A stretch of DNA of 9,095 nucleotides. Source: an uncultured Lachnospiraceae bacterium. Lineage in GTDB: Bacteria > Bacillota > Clostridia > Lachnospirales > Lachnospiraceae. Of this stretch, positions 1 through 6,515 are shown in pieces. Below the pieces are notes generated by a model. The model saw only the letters and a program-made list of their open reading frames with translations. It was not told the DNA's origin and ran no database searches. The DNA lies in the NCBI GenBank assembly GCA_946549155.1, contig CAMNQN010000140.1, positions 1 to 9,095 of the forward strand. The letters run 5' to 3'. Both the position numbers and the translations under genes were made by a program. Numbering within the stretch: the first letter of the stretch is position 1; every line of letters begins with the position of its first letter.

Positions 1-68
1 GTAACATCCTAAGCATCTACGGGATCCTTCCGTTTTAGAATTTGTCATTATACTATCAAGCTTAGATA

Positions 69-139
69 TTTGTCGCTTAGTAAGTCACATTTGGCTGGAT
101 TTACAGAATCACACGAAATGTGGCATACTAAGCGACAAA
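69..139. repeat. Long imperfect inverted repeat (hairpin)
   Basis: Bases 69-92 and 116-139 are reverse complements at 22 of 24 positions, with a 23-nt loop between them. The arms read TTTGTCGCTTAGTAAG... and ...TACTAAGCGACAAA. Neither side has the run of T expected of an intrinsic terminator: the right arm is followed by AATGTAG on the + strand and the left arm by TATCTAAG on the - strand. The arm length and near-perfect match suggest a structured end of a mobile or dispersed element, or two inverted terminal repeats brought together, rather than an attenuator. No transposase is visible nearby. The structure is clear; its role is unknown. Confidence 0.75.
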
Positions 140-296
140 AATGTAGCCTGCGTAAGCTGATAATGGAATGATAGATGCTGAGTTTAAAAGAAATGGCAGC
201 AAATTTTCGATAGAAGCAATTGCTATGCAAAAGTTGGATATAAAAAGCTTCTGTCTGTGACCACCATATTTATTTGCGCAAATCAGATATTTTCGA
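140..296. other. AT-rich intergenic stretch, no supported gene
   Basis: Every frame across this stretch is short and none has a start codon with a ribosome binding site. A 60-codon frame on the - strand (230 to 48) runs through the hairpin but has no Shine-Dalgarno sequence. The stretch may belong, with the hairpin and the 72-bp repeat, to a single decayed or non-coding dispersed element on the - strand, but that continuity cannot be shown from one copy. Confidence 0.5.
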
Positions 297-443
297 TTAA
301 GATGTTATATTTCGCATGATTTCGTAAAGCTTGCCAGAAAACAGCTGGAAAAGGCGGCTCCGTCCTAGCGTTTCTTGTATCCGAAGCAGTTTTCCAGAGG
401 CATCTGCCCGCCCGGCCCCGTCTTTTCCTGCGTCCTCCTCCAT
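297..443 (-). other. Possible 48-codon frame in repeat element, probably not a standalone gene
   Basis: On the - strand an ATG at 443 opens a 48-codon frame starting MEEDAGKDGAGRADASGK and ending with TAA at 297-299. The bases just upstream on that strand (GTTTTGTT) contain no ribosome binding site, so independent translation is doubtful. Its first half lies in the 72-bp repeat also present at 9024-9095. The two base differences between copies fall on third positions of this frame (Asp GAC/GAT, Leu CTT/CTC) and leave the peptide unchanged. The right copy has no start codon in this frame. No known domain is recognised. It could be a fragment of a coding or structured dispersed repeat. Confidence 0.3.
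365..436 (-). repeat. 72-bp dispersed repeat, left copy (inverted)
   Basis: The reverse complement of this segment matches 9024-9095 at 70 of 72 bases. The mismatches are at 384 (A here, C at 9076, which would pair as G) and 420 (G here, T at 9040, which would pair as A). It is markedly GC-rich inside an AT-rich intergenic region. The similarity ends sharply near 436. On the other side it could extend below 365, but the partner copy is cut off by the window end. The copies point outward from the gene cluster. It may be a dispersed intergenic repeat, an element end, or a substrate for inversion by homologous recombination. Confidence 0.9.
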
Positions 444-520
444 AACAAAACACGAAGAACATTAGCACCTGAACGGTAACAACGTCTAAAATTCATTTAG
501 TGCAAAATCCACAATTATGA

Positions 521-549
521 TTGATTTTTTTCAGAAGATATATTACAAT
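521..549 (+). promoter_or_regulatory. Predicted sigma-A type promoter of the CdaR-like gene
   Basis: TTGATT at 521-526 and TACAAT at 544-549 are separated by 17 bp, close to the consensus -35 and -10 boxes. They lie in an AT-rich stretch about 50 bp upstream of the GTG start at 603, with a strong ribosome binding site in between. This is the clearest promoter in the window. Confidence 0.7.
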
Positions 550-586
550 AATGCTAGTACGTTTTAGCGGTTAGTGAAGTAAATGC

Positions 587-594
587 AAAGGAGG
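587..594 (+). promoter_or_regulatory. Ribosome binding site fixing a GTG start
   Basis: AAAGGAGG ends 8 nt before the GTG at 603. It supports GTG initiation of the regulator; no ATG in the same frame lies close by. Confidence 0.85.
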
Positions 595-602
595 ATGCTT
601 CC

Positions 603-1691
603 GTGATATCGAATCAGGTTTTGCAATCGACGCTGGAGGGATTAAAGGCAATCAGCAGAGTAGATATGTGTGTGATGGACTCTGAGGGAATTTTGCTTGC
701 CACCACTTTCGAGGGGGCTGAGGGCTTCCGGGAATCGGTGCTTAGTTTCGTAGAATCACCGGCGGACAGCCAGGTGATATCCGGCTATCAGTTTTTTAAG
801 GTGCAGGATGAGAATCAACTGGAATATATTTTAATTGTGAATGGCAGCAGCGACGACGCGTATATGGTGGGGAAGATGGCAGCGTTTCAACTGCAAAATC
901 TGCTGGTGGCTTATAAGGAGCGGTTTGACAAGGATAATTTTATCAAGAATCTGCTGTTGGATAATCTGCTGCTGGTGGACATTTACAACCGTGCGAAAAA
1001 GCTGCACATTGACACCGATGCCCGCCGGGTGGTGTTTATTCTGGAAGTGAGCCATGAGAAGGAAAACAGCTCCCTGGAATTGATCCGGGGGTTATTTGGA
1101 AATAAGAACAACGATTTTATCACGGCGGTGGACGAGAAGAGCATCATCGTGGTGAAGGAGTTAAGCGAGCGGGAAGGGTATGAGGAGATGAACGCGGTTG
1201 CCGTTATGATTCTGGAGGCCCTTCCGGAGGAGAAGCGCCGGGACGCGCTGATTGCCTACGGTACGATTGTGGGAGAGATCAAGGAGGTGTCCCGCTCCTA
1301 CAAAGAGGCCAGGATGGCGCTGAATGTAGGCAAGATTTTCTTTGGCGAGCGCCAGGTGATCGCTTACAGCTCCCTGGGCATTGGACGGCTGATCTATCAG
1401 CTTCCCATCCCTCTGTGCAAGATGTTTATCAAGGAGATTTTTGAGGGCAAATCCCCGGATGATTTCGATGAGGAGACGCTGACCACCATTAACAAATTTT
1501 TCGAGAACAGCCTGAATGTGTCGGAGACCTCCCGACAGCTCTATATTCACAGAAATACGCTGGTGTACCGTCTTGACAAGCTGCAGAAGTCTACGGGGCT
1601 GGACCTGCGGGTGTTTGAGGACGCTATCACGTTTAAAATTGCCCTGATGGTTGTCAAATATATGAAATATATGGAAAATCAGGATTATTAA
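603..1691 (+). CDS. CdaR/PucR-family helix-turn-helix transcriptional regulator
   Basis: A 362-residue cytoplasmic protein starting at GTG. The C-terminus (about residues 295-350) is the PucR-type HTH seen in sugar diacid regulators, with SETSRQLYIHRNTLVYRLDK at about 307-326 as the recognition part. The middle (about 125-245) resembles the GGDEF-like domain of CdaR proteins but is not a cyclase, since no GGDEF motif is present. The N-terminal 110 residues (ISRVDMCVMDSEGILLATT...) look like a small sensory fold of the sugar-diacid-recognition or PAS-like kind. Known members respond to metabolites such as glycerate or purine degradation products; the ligand here cannot be read. It has its own promoter and a hairpin behind it, so it is probably transcribed separately from the pilus genes, and regulation of the neighbours is only a possibility. 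Confidence 0.87.
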   Translation: MISNQVLQSTLEGLKAISRVDMCVMDSEGILLATTFEGAEGFRESVLSFVESPADSQVISGYQFFKVQDENQLEYILIVNGSSDDAYMVGKMAAFQLQNLLVAYKERFDKDNFIKNLLLDNLLLVDIYNRAKKLHIDTDARRVVFILEVSHEKENSSLELIRGLFGNKNNDFITAVDEKSIIVVKELSEREGYEEMNAVAVMILEALPEEKRRDALIAYGTIVGEIKEVSRSYKEARMALNVGKIFFGERQVIAYSSLGIGRLIYQLPIPLCKMFIKEIFEGKSPDDFDEETLTTINKFFENSLNVSETSRQLYIHRNTLVYRLDKLQKSTGLDLRVFEDAITFKIALMVVKYMKYMENQDY

Positions 1692-1732
1692 TGCTGATTT
1701 TTCGAGAAGGTTTTTGCATGTTTGTTTTGTGC

Positions 1733-1766
1733 TTGCCTGCCATATTTTTGTGGCAGGCAATGTTTT
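1733..1766 (+). terminator. Likely intrinsic terminator after the regulator
   Basis: TTGCCTGCCA (1733-1742) and TGGCAGGCAA (1751-1760) form a perfect 10-bp stem with an 8-nt loop, followed by TGTTTT. The T-run is short, so termination may be partial. It lies 42 bp after the regulator stop and 34 bp before the protease start, which fits a boundary between transcripts. No convincing promoter was found between it and the protease. Confidence 0.6.
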
Positions 1767-1799
1767 GATTACAGTGATCAGGATTTGAGGAGTGACAGT

Positions 1800-3233
1800 A
1801 TGGAAGAGGCGAAAAAAAATCAGGAAGATAACACTGGAGTTCAAAATCCGGACCATGGCAATGGAAGGGAGCAGCATGAGACCTCTGATGCGGCCAGGCA
1901 GGCAGCGGAACGGGAGAAGGCGGAAGCGTATCTGCGCCGGATGATGGAGGATGCGGAGCGGAGAAGCAAAAAAGCTCCTCTGGGAATGGAGTTTTTTAAG
2001 GGAACACTCTTCGGGTTTATGCTGGCTTCCATCTGCGGGATGGCTTTGGTGCTGATCAGTACAGGAACCATTGGATTCCCTACGGGAAACGGAAGAGAAA
2101 ACGGGGCGGATAAGCTGACCAGCGGACAGACGATCAGCAAGCTGCGGGAGATACGGGATCGTATTGAAGATTCTTTTTTATATGAGGAGGACGGGGAACT
2201 GCTGACCACCTATCTCTTTAAGGGACTGACAGTGGGGCTGGAGGATCCCTACGCCAGCTATTACACGGCGGATGAGGTGGAGACGCTCCGGGAATTGAAT
2301 GAGGGCGAGTATCACGGGATTGGCATAAACGTATTTACGAATATTCAGACGGGCCGTTTCCAGATTGAGAGTGTGTATGAAAACAGTCCGGCGGATCTGG
2401 CAGGACTGCGGGAGGGGGACGAGATTCTCGCGGTGGACGGCGAAACCGTGGAGGGGATGGCGCTGTCTGAACTGGTGTCCCTTATCAAACAGAAGGATGA
2501 CGTGGATTTTCGGATTGCCAGGGACGGGAAGGAACTGGAGGTTTCCGTGGAAGTGACGGAGGTGGAGATTCCTACGGTGTCCTGGGAAATCCTGGACGAT
2601 AACATCGGGTATCTGAAGATTACGGAGTTTGACAGGATTACGGTGGCACAGTTTGAGGAGGCCATGAAAAATATGAAGGCTCAGGGCGTAGAACGGCTGA
2701 TCCTGGATGTGCGGGATAATCCCGGGGGCGTCCTGGAGGCGGTCTGCGATATTCTGGATGATCTGCTCCCGGAGGGCCTGATTGTCTACACGGAGGACAA
2801 GGAAGGGAACCGGGAGGAATATCGGTCAGATGCGGATCAGATTTACAACGGGGCCCTGGCCGTGCTGGTCAATGGGGACAGTGCCAGCGCGTCGGAGATT
2901 TTTGCCGGTTCAATCCAGGATTATGGGCTGGGGCCGGTGATCGGCACCACCACCTACGGCAAGGGTGTGGTGCAGAGAACCTACCCGTTAAACGACGGAT
3001 CTGCCTTGAAACTGACCGTGGAAAAGTATTATACTGCCGGGGGACAGGACATTCACGGAAATGGAATTGCGCCGGATTATGTGGTGGAGAATGGGGAAGC
3101 ACAGAGGGAACAAGCTGCGGAAACCAGGACAGAAGCTGAGACCGGGCAGGCTGTGAAAAGCGGGGATCAGGATCGCCAGCTGCAGCGGGCCATCGAGTAC
3201 CTTACGGAGGAGGAAAACGGCGAAGGAGCCTGA
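1800..3233 (+). CDS. S41 family C-terminal processing protease (CtpA/CtpB-like), membrane anchored
   Basis: Taken from the ATG at 1800, preceded by GAGGAG at 1787-1792 with 7-nt spacing. An upstream in-frame start at 1722 would run through the terminator hairpin and lacks such a site. The 477-residue protein has a charged cytoplasmic tail (1-64), one membrane segment (about 68-92), a helical linker, a PDZ domain (about 165-250) and the S41 peptidase core (about 260-430). The catalytic pair is expected at Ser363 in GDSASASEIFAG and Lys388 in TTYGKGVVQ; the 25-residue spacing fits the Ser/Lys dyad of CtpA proteases. The core also has the LDVRDNPGG motif (302-310). The peptidase faces outside and trims C-termini of exported proteins. 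No C-terminal peptidoglycan-binding domain is present; instead there is a charged Gln/Glu-rich tail (432-477). Substrate unknown. Confidence 0.95.
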   Translation: MEEAKKNQEDNTGVQNPDHGNGREQHETSDAARQAAEREKAEAYLRRMMEDAERRSKKAPLGMEFFKGTLFGFMLASICGMALVLISTGTIGFPTGNGRENGADKLTSGQTISKLREIRDRIEDSFLYEEDGELLTTYLFKGLTVGLEDPYASYYTADEVETLRELNEGEYHGIGINVFTNIQTGRFQIESVYENSPADLAGLREGDEILAVDGETVEGMALSELVSLIKQKDDVDFRIARDGKELEVSVEVTEVEIPTVSWEILDDNIGYLKITEFDRITVAQFEEAMKNMKAQGVERLILDVRDNPGGVLEAVCDILDDLLPEGLIVYTEDKEGNREEYRSDADQIYNGALAVLVNGDSASASEIFAGSIQDYGLGPVIGTTTYGKGVVQRTYPLNDGSALKLTVEKYYTAGGQDIHGNGIAPDYVVENGEAQREQAAETRTEAETGQAVKSGDQDRQLQRAIEYLTEEENGEGA

Positions 3234-3272
3234 GGCTGGCAGCATAAGATATGCAGCGAATACGCTAAACGC

Positions 3273-3293
3273 TTCCGGGGTATGTCCCCGGAA
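3273..3293 (+). other. Intergenic hairpin between protease and sigma-like gene
   Basis: TTCCGGGG and CCCCGGAA form a perfect 8-bp GC-rich stem around a 5-nt loop (TATGT). The following bases are ATAAAAAGG, without a T-run, so it does not look like an intrinsic terminator on the + strand. It may be a transcript processing or stability element, or a partial barrier separating the protease from the downstream genes. Confidence 0.6.
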
Positions 3294-3315
3294 ATAAAAA
3301 GGATGTGACAGGGAC

Positions 3316-4164
3316 ATGGAACAGAAAATTATATTCAGAGAGATGCTGAGCGAAATTAAGAATTTGGCGGGCCAGAGAGGAGGCCGCCTGACAGTAGGGG
3401 AGATCGACGACTTTTTTGCCAACGCCCAGCTGGAGCCGGCCCAGATGGAACTGATCTATGAATATTTGCAGGGCCAGGGCATCACGGTGGAGGGATATGG
3501 AAAGGGAGGCCTTCCGGAGGGAGTATTGTCTGAACGCTTTGCAAAGGCCGCGAAATGGGCGAAGGGCGGGGAAAAAGCGCCGCTGGCTTATGGCGCGGAG
3601 CATAAAACAGCCGAAGAAGAGGAGGATACCGGGTGTCTGGACGGAATGCGGGTTTATCTGGAGGAGATGGAGCGAATCGGAAGGCTGGAGCCGGAGGAGG
3701 AGCTGCTGCTGTTTCAGCGGGCTGCGGCGGGAGACCGGGAGGCCAGGGGAGAGCTGGCAAGGCTGTATCTTCCGATGATCTGTGAGGCGGTGGGAGATTA
3801 CGATGGAGAGGAAATTCTGGTGGAGGACCTGATTCAGGAGGGAAATATGGGCCTGCTTATGACCCTGGAGAAGCTTGAGGCGGCGGACAGTCTGGCTGCC
3901 TTCAGGGCACAGCTGATGAATGGAGTAAACCGGTACCTGCAGGAGGTTTTGGAGAGACAGAGGCACATTCTGGAGATGGGAAAAGGCATCGAAAACCGGG
4001 TGAATCATTTAAGTCAGGCGATTCACAGTCTGGAGGAGGAACTGGAGCACCGGGTGTCTGTGGAGGAATTGTCTGCATATCTGGAGATGCCGGCGGAGGA
4101 AATCAGGGATATTTTAAAGATGGCCGGCGATGAACTGAAAGTTGAAGGCTATGAAAATCGTTAA
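3316..4164 (+). CDS. Degenerate sigma-70-like protein, regions 1.1/1.2/2/3 but no region 4
   Basis: A 282-residue protein. Residues about 5-58 (MLSEIKNLAGQRGGRLTVGE...) resemble region 1.1 of primary sigma factors. Residues about 108-150 (LDGMRVYLEEMERIGRLEPE...) match region 1.2. DLIQEGNMGLL at 171-181 matches the core-binding region 2.2. The next stretch (193-208), where active sigma factors have the YATWWIRQ strand-opening aromatics, reads LAAFRAQLMNGVNRYL, so the paired tryptophans are lost. A region 3-like segment follows (about 226-270; VSVEELSAYLEMPAEEIRDI), and the protein then ends without the region 4 HTH that reads the -35 box. It probably can touch RNA polymerase core but should not open promoters on its own. 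The end overlaps the next gene by 14 nt in another frame, implying cotranscription. The ribosome site is weak (AAAAGGA about 13 nt upstream). Alternatives: a split-sigma partner, an RNA polymerase modulator, or a decaying sigma factor. Confidence 0.78.
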   Translation: MEQKIIFREMLSEIKNLAGQRGGRLTVGEIDDFFANAQLEPAQMELIYEYLQGQGITVEGYGKGGLPEGVLSERFAKAAKWAKGGEKAPLAYGAEHKTAEEEEDTGCLDGMRVYLEEMERIGRLEPEEELLLFQRAAAGDREARGELARLYLPMICEAVGDYDGEEILVEDLIQEGNMGLLMTLEKLEAADSLAAFRAQLMNGVNRYLQEVLERQRHILEMGKGIENRVNHLSQAIHSLEEELEHRVSVEELSAYLEMPAEEIRDILKMAGDELKVEGYENR

Positions 4165-5080
4165 AATCAGAAAAACGGGGAAGAAACCGGCGGGGCGGCT
4201 ATGGTGCCTTTTGCTGGCAGTTTGCCTGCTGACGGGATGCGGAGGGCAGAAGGGCAGCCTGGGGACGGGGAAAAAGAGCGTTATCATCCCGAAGGCTGAC
4301 GGAAAAGAGGCCCTTTCGGCGGAAAAGCTTGTGGTGGATATTTCCCATCTGGATCTGGGCTATATGATGGTATGCTATACCGGAAGCGCCCGGACGCTTT
4401 TCGTACAGCTTGTGGGGGAGGATCAGACGGAGTATAAGTATTTTATGGAACCGTCGGAGGAGTATGTCACGATTCCCTTTACCTCGGGGGACGGGGAGTA
4501 TTATCTGTGTGTTTATGAGAATGTGGGAGACGACCGGTATTCCCCCATTCTTTCCCAGATGCTGACGGTAGAATTGAAAAATGAGTTTGGCCCCTTTTTG
4601 TGCAGTAATCAGTACGTGAACTTTACCATGGAGGATGAGGCCATTGTCTGGGGAGCGGAGCTGACAGGGGAGATCACCGATGATCTGGAGAAGGTACAGG
4701 AGGTTTACCACTGGGTGGTGCAAAATGTGGAGTACGACTATGATAAGGCGGTGGATGTGAGTACAGGCTACCTGCCGGATATCAATCAGACGCTGAAAAC
4801 GAAGAAGGGCATCTGCTTTGACTATGCGGCTCTGATGTCAGCCATCCTGCGCAGCCAGGGTATTCCCGCGAAGCTGGAGATCGGCTATCTGACGGGGGAT
4901 GTGTATCACGCCTGGATCAGCGTCTGGCTGGAGGAGATCGGCTGGGTGGACAATTTGATTGAGTTCAATGGAACGGAGTGGGAGCTGATGGATCCCACCG
5001 TAGCCTCTGCTTCCGGCAGCCGGGAAGTGAAAGAGCGGCAGTCGGAAGAGGGAACCTATATTGTCCGGTATGTCAGATGA
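4151..5080 (+). CDS. Transglutaminase-like domain lipoprotein
   Basis: From ATG 4151 the protein has 309 residues; a TTG at 4142 in the same frame is a possible alternative. A basic n-region and hydrophobic core lead to lipobox LLTGC with Cys30 as the lipidated residue, so it is exported and anchored to the outer face of the membrane. Residues about 55-155 form a beta-rich domain of unknown role. Residues about 180-285 are a transglutaminase-like (TGc) fold with the expected Cys-His-Asp triad: Cys222 in KKGICFDYA, His253 in YHAWISVW and Asp281 in LMDPT. Such domains act as cysteine proteases, peptidoglycan-linked peptidases or crosslinkers; the reaction cannot be decided here. It overlaps the sigma-like gene by 14 nt and lies 27 bp before the pilus platform gene, suggesting a role at the envelope linked to pilus assembly or surface protein processing. 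Confidence 0.92.
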   Translation: MKIVKIRKTGKKPAGRLWCLLLAVCLLTGCGGQKGSLGTGKKSVIIPKADGKEALSAEKLVVDISHLDLGYMMVCYTGSARTLFVQLVGEDQTEYKYFMEPSEEYVTIPFTSGDGEYYLCVYENVGDDRYSPILSQMLTVELKNEFGPFLCSNQYVNFTMEDEAIVWGAELTGEITDDLEKVQEVYHWVVQNVEYDYDKAVDVSTGYLPDINQTLKTKKGICFDYAALMSAILRSQGIPAKLEIGYLTGDVYHAWISVWLEEIGWVDNLIEFNGTEWELMDPTVASASGSREVKERQSEEGTYIVRYVR

Positions 5081-5107
5081 GGAGGAGAGAAAATAGGAGG
5101 ACGCAGG

Positions 5108-6148
5108 ATGCAAAAGAAACTGAATTGCCAGGAGATGATCACCTTCTGTTCCCAGATGGCGGTCATTCTTCATTCCGGGATTTCTGCCTTTGAGGGGATC
5201 TCCATGATGATGGAGGACCTGGAAAAGGGACAGGGTGCGGAGCTGCTGAAGACGATTTACGAGGAGATGGAGAAGGGGGGAGGACTGTATGAGGGAATGG
5301 AAAAGGCGGAGGTCTTCCCTGTTTATGCCTGTCAGATGGTCCGGCTGGGGGAGAATGCCGGAAGGCTGGATGAAGCCATGCGTACGCTGGCGGATTATTA
5401 TACCCAGGAGGAGGCTCTTTACCGCACGGTACGGCATGCAGTGTCCTATCCGCTTTTTATGCTGGTGATGATGCTTGGCGTGCTGGCGGTGCTTATGGTG
5501 GAGGTCATGCCGGTTTTTCAGGAGGTGTTTTTGTCTCTCGGGATGCAGATGGGAGGCCCCGCGGGGGCGGTGCTGCGTATGGGTGAGCTGATGAGCCGGT
5601 ATTCCGGCGTGCTGCTTGCGCTGCTGGGAGCGGGATTGGCGGTGCTTTTGTGGGCTTCCAGAACGGAGCAGGGGCGCGAGAAGGCAGCCGCCCGGATCAG
5701 GAGAAGCAGGCTGGCCGGAAAATTTGTCAGGAAGACAGCGCAGTACCGCCTGGCGTTTGGGATGAGCATGAGTCTGCGCAGCGGCCTGGATCCGCAGCAG
5801 AGCCTGGAGATGATGGGAAAACTGGTGGAGGATGAGGATACCGGGAAAAAGATTGCGGGATGTCTGAAGAAAATGGAGAGCGGCTGCTTTTTCGAGGAAG
5901 CGATTGTTGAGGCGGATATTTTTGACGGGATGCATAACCGGATGATCCGAATCGGACAGAAAACCGGGTCTCTGGACCAGGTGATGGAGGAGATTGCGCT
6001 GCAGTGCAGCCGGGAGGCCTCAGAAAATATCTGGAATAAGATAAATATTATCGAACCCACCGTGGTGATTATTCTGGCGGTGCTGGTGGGATTGATTCTG
6101 CTGTCGGTAATGCTTCCGCTTATGAGTATCATGGCGGAGATCGGTTAG
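5108..6148 (+). CDS. Type II secretion/type IV pilus inner-membrane platform protein (PilC/GspF-like)
   Basis: A 346-residue protein with AGGAGG at 5095-5100, 7 nt before the ATG. It has the two repeated T2SF cytoplasmic domains of the family, each with its signature: GENAGRLDEAM at 81-91 and GQKTGSLDQVM at 283-293. Membrane segments lie at about 113-137, 165-184 and 313-338, the last starting with the conserved IEP. Family members average around 400 residues; this one lacks most of the extra N-terminal segment and begins near the first domain. The protein is the platform through which the ATPase pushes or pulls pilin subunits. It is followed by four small single-pass proteins and pilT, as expected for a pilus or pseudopilus operon. 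Confidence 0.93.
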   Translation: MQKKLNCQEMITFCSQMAVILHSGISAFEGISMMMEDLEKGQGAELLKTIYEEMEKGGGLYEGMEKAEVFPVYACQMVRLGENAGRLDEAMRTLADYYTQEEALYRTVRHAVSYPLFMLVMMLGVLAVLMVEVMPVFQEVFLSLGMQMGGPAGAVLRMGELMSRYSGVLLALLGAGLAVLLWASRTEQGREKAAARIRRSRLAGKFVRKTAQYRLAFGMSMSLRSGLDPQQSLEMMGKLVEDEDTGKKIAGCLKKMESGCFFEEAIVEADIFDGMHNRMIRIGQKTGSLDQVMEEIALQCSREASENIWNKINIIEPTVVIILAVLVGLILLSVMLPLMSIMAEIG

Positions 6149-6169
6149 CGGCCCGGGGGAGGAAGAAAG

Positions 6170-6499
6170 ATGAACCGGTTTCAAAATAGAAGAGGGAGGA
6201 AGCCTTCCATCGGAGGGCTGACGGTGTCTGTTCTGGTTGCTGCGGGCTGCTTTGCCCTCTTTTTGGGAGGCATTTTGGGAACTCGCAGGGAGGCTTGGAG
6301 AAAGGAACTGGAGAATCTGCAGCAGGTTCTGGATCAGAGCGCGGCGGTTTGCTATGCCCTGGAGGGTACTTATCCGGAAAGCCTTTCTTATTTGAAGGAG
6401 CATTATGGCATCAGCTGGAATGAGCACCGGTATCTGGTGGATTTTGAGGCGGTGGGGAATAACCTTCCGCCGGATATCACCGTGATTCCAAGGAACTGA
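6170..6499 (+). CDS. Small single-pass pilin-like protein (GspG-like, non-canonical)
   Basis: A 109-residue protein; GGAGG at 6158-6162 precedes the ATG by 7 nt. A basic N-terminus (MNRFQNRRGRKPS) leads into one membrane helix (about 15-37) and a helix running on to about 60. The segment CYALEGTYPESLSYLKEHYG resembles the YP-x-SL-x-L region after the N-terminal helix of GspG-type pseudopilins. The site IG|GLTVS could be a prepilin cleavage point, but position +5 is Ser instead of the usual Glu. It may be a minor pilin or an uncleaved assembly factor. It starts 21 bp after the platform gene. Confidence is good that the gene is real, lower for the pilin assignment. Confidence 0.78.
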   Translation: MNRFQNRRGRKPSIGGLTVSVLVAAGCFALFLGGILGTRREAWRKELENLQQVLDQSAAVCYALEGTYPESLSYLKEHYGISWNEHRYLVDFEAVGNNLPPDITVIPRN

Positions 6500-6515
6500 G
6501 AGGGGAGGAAGAGGG

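Noticed and set aside
603..1691. Diguanylate cyclase activity in the regulator's middle domain
   Set aside because: The domain is the CdaR-type GGDEF-like fold but the GGDEF active-site motif is absent.
1722..1799. Upstream start adding 26 residues to the S41 protease
   Set aside because: It would pass through the terminator hairpin, has no ribosome binding site and adds a Cys-rich leader unlike the family; the ATG at 1800 has GAGGAG at proper spacing.
1161..1877. 238-codon open frame on the - strand across the regulator and the protease start
   Set aside because: It lies antisense to the HTH domain of a well-supported gene, crosses the terminator hairpin, has no ribosome binding site and has a low-complexity His/Leu/Gln-rich product typical of antisense shadows.
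3273..3293. Intrinsic terminator after the protease gene
   Set aside because: The stem is perfect but is followed by an A-rich rather than a T-rich run on the + strand.
4142..4150. TTG start for the lipoprotein, three residues upstream
   Set aside because: The ATG at 4151 gives a complete signal peptide and lipobox; neither start has a strong ribosome site, so TTG is less likely but not excluded.
4838..5935. 365-codon open frame on the - strand over the lipoprotein and platform genes
   Set aside because: It is the antisense of clear transglutaminase and T2SF domains; the His/Gln/Leu-rich product has no recognisable domain.
5518..6132. 204-codon open frame on the - strand inside the platform gene
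   Set aside because: A Ser/Ile/Pro-rich shadow of the T2SF gene with no start signals.
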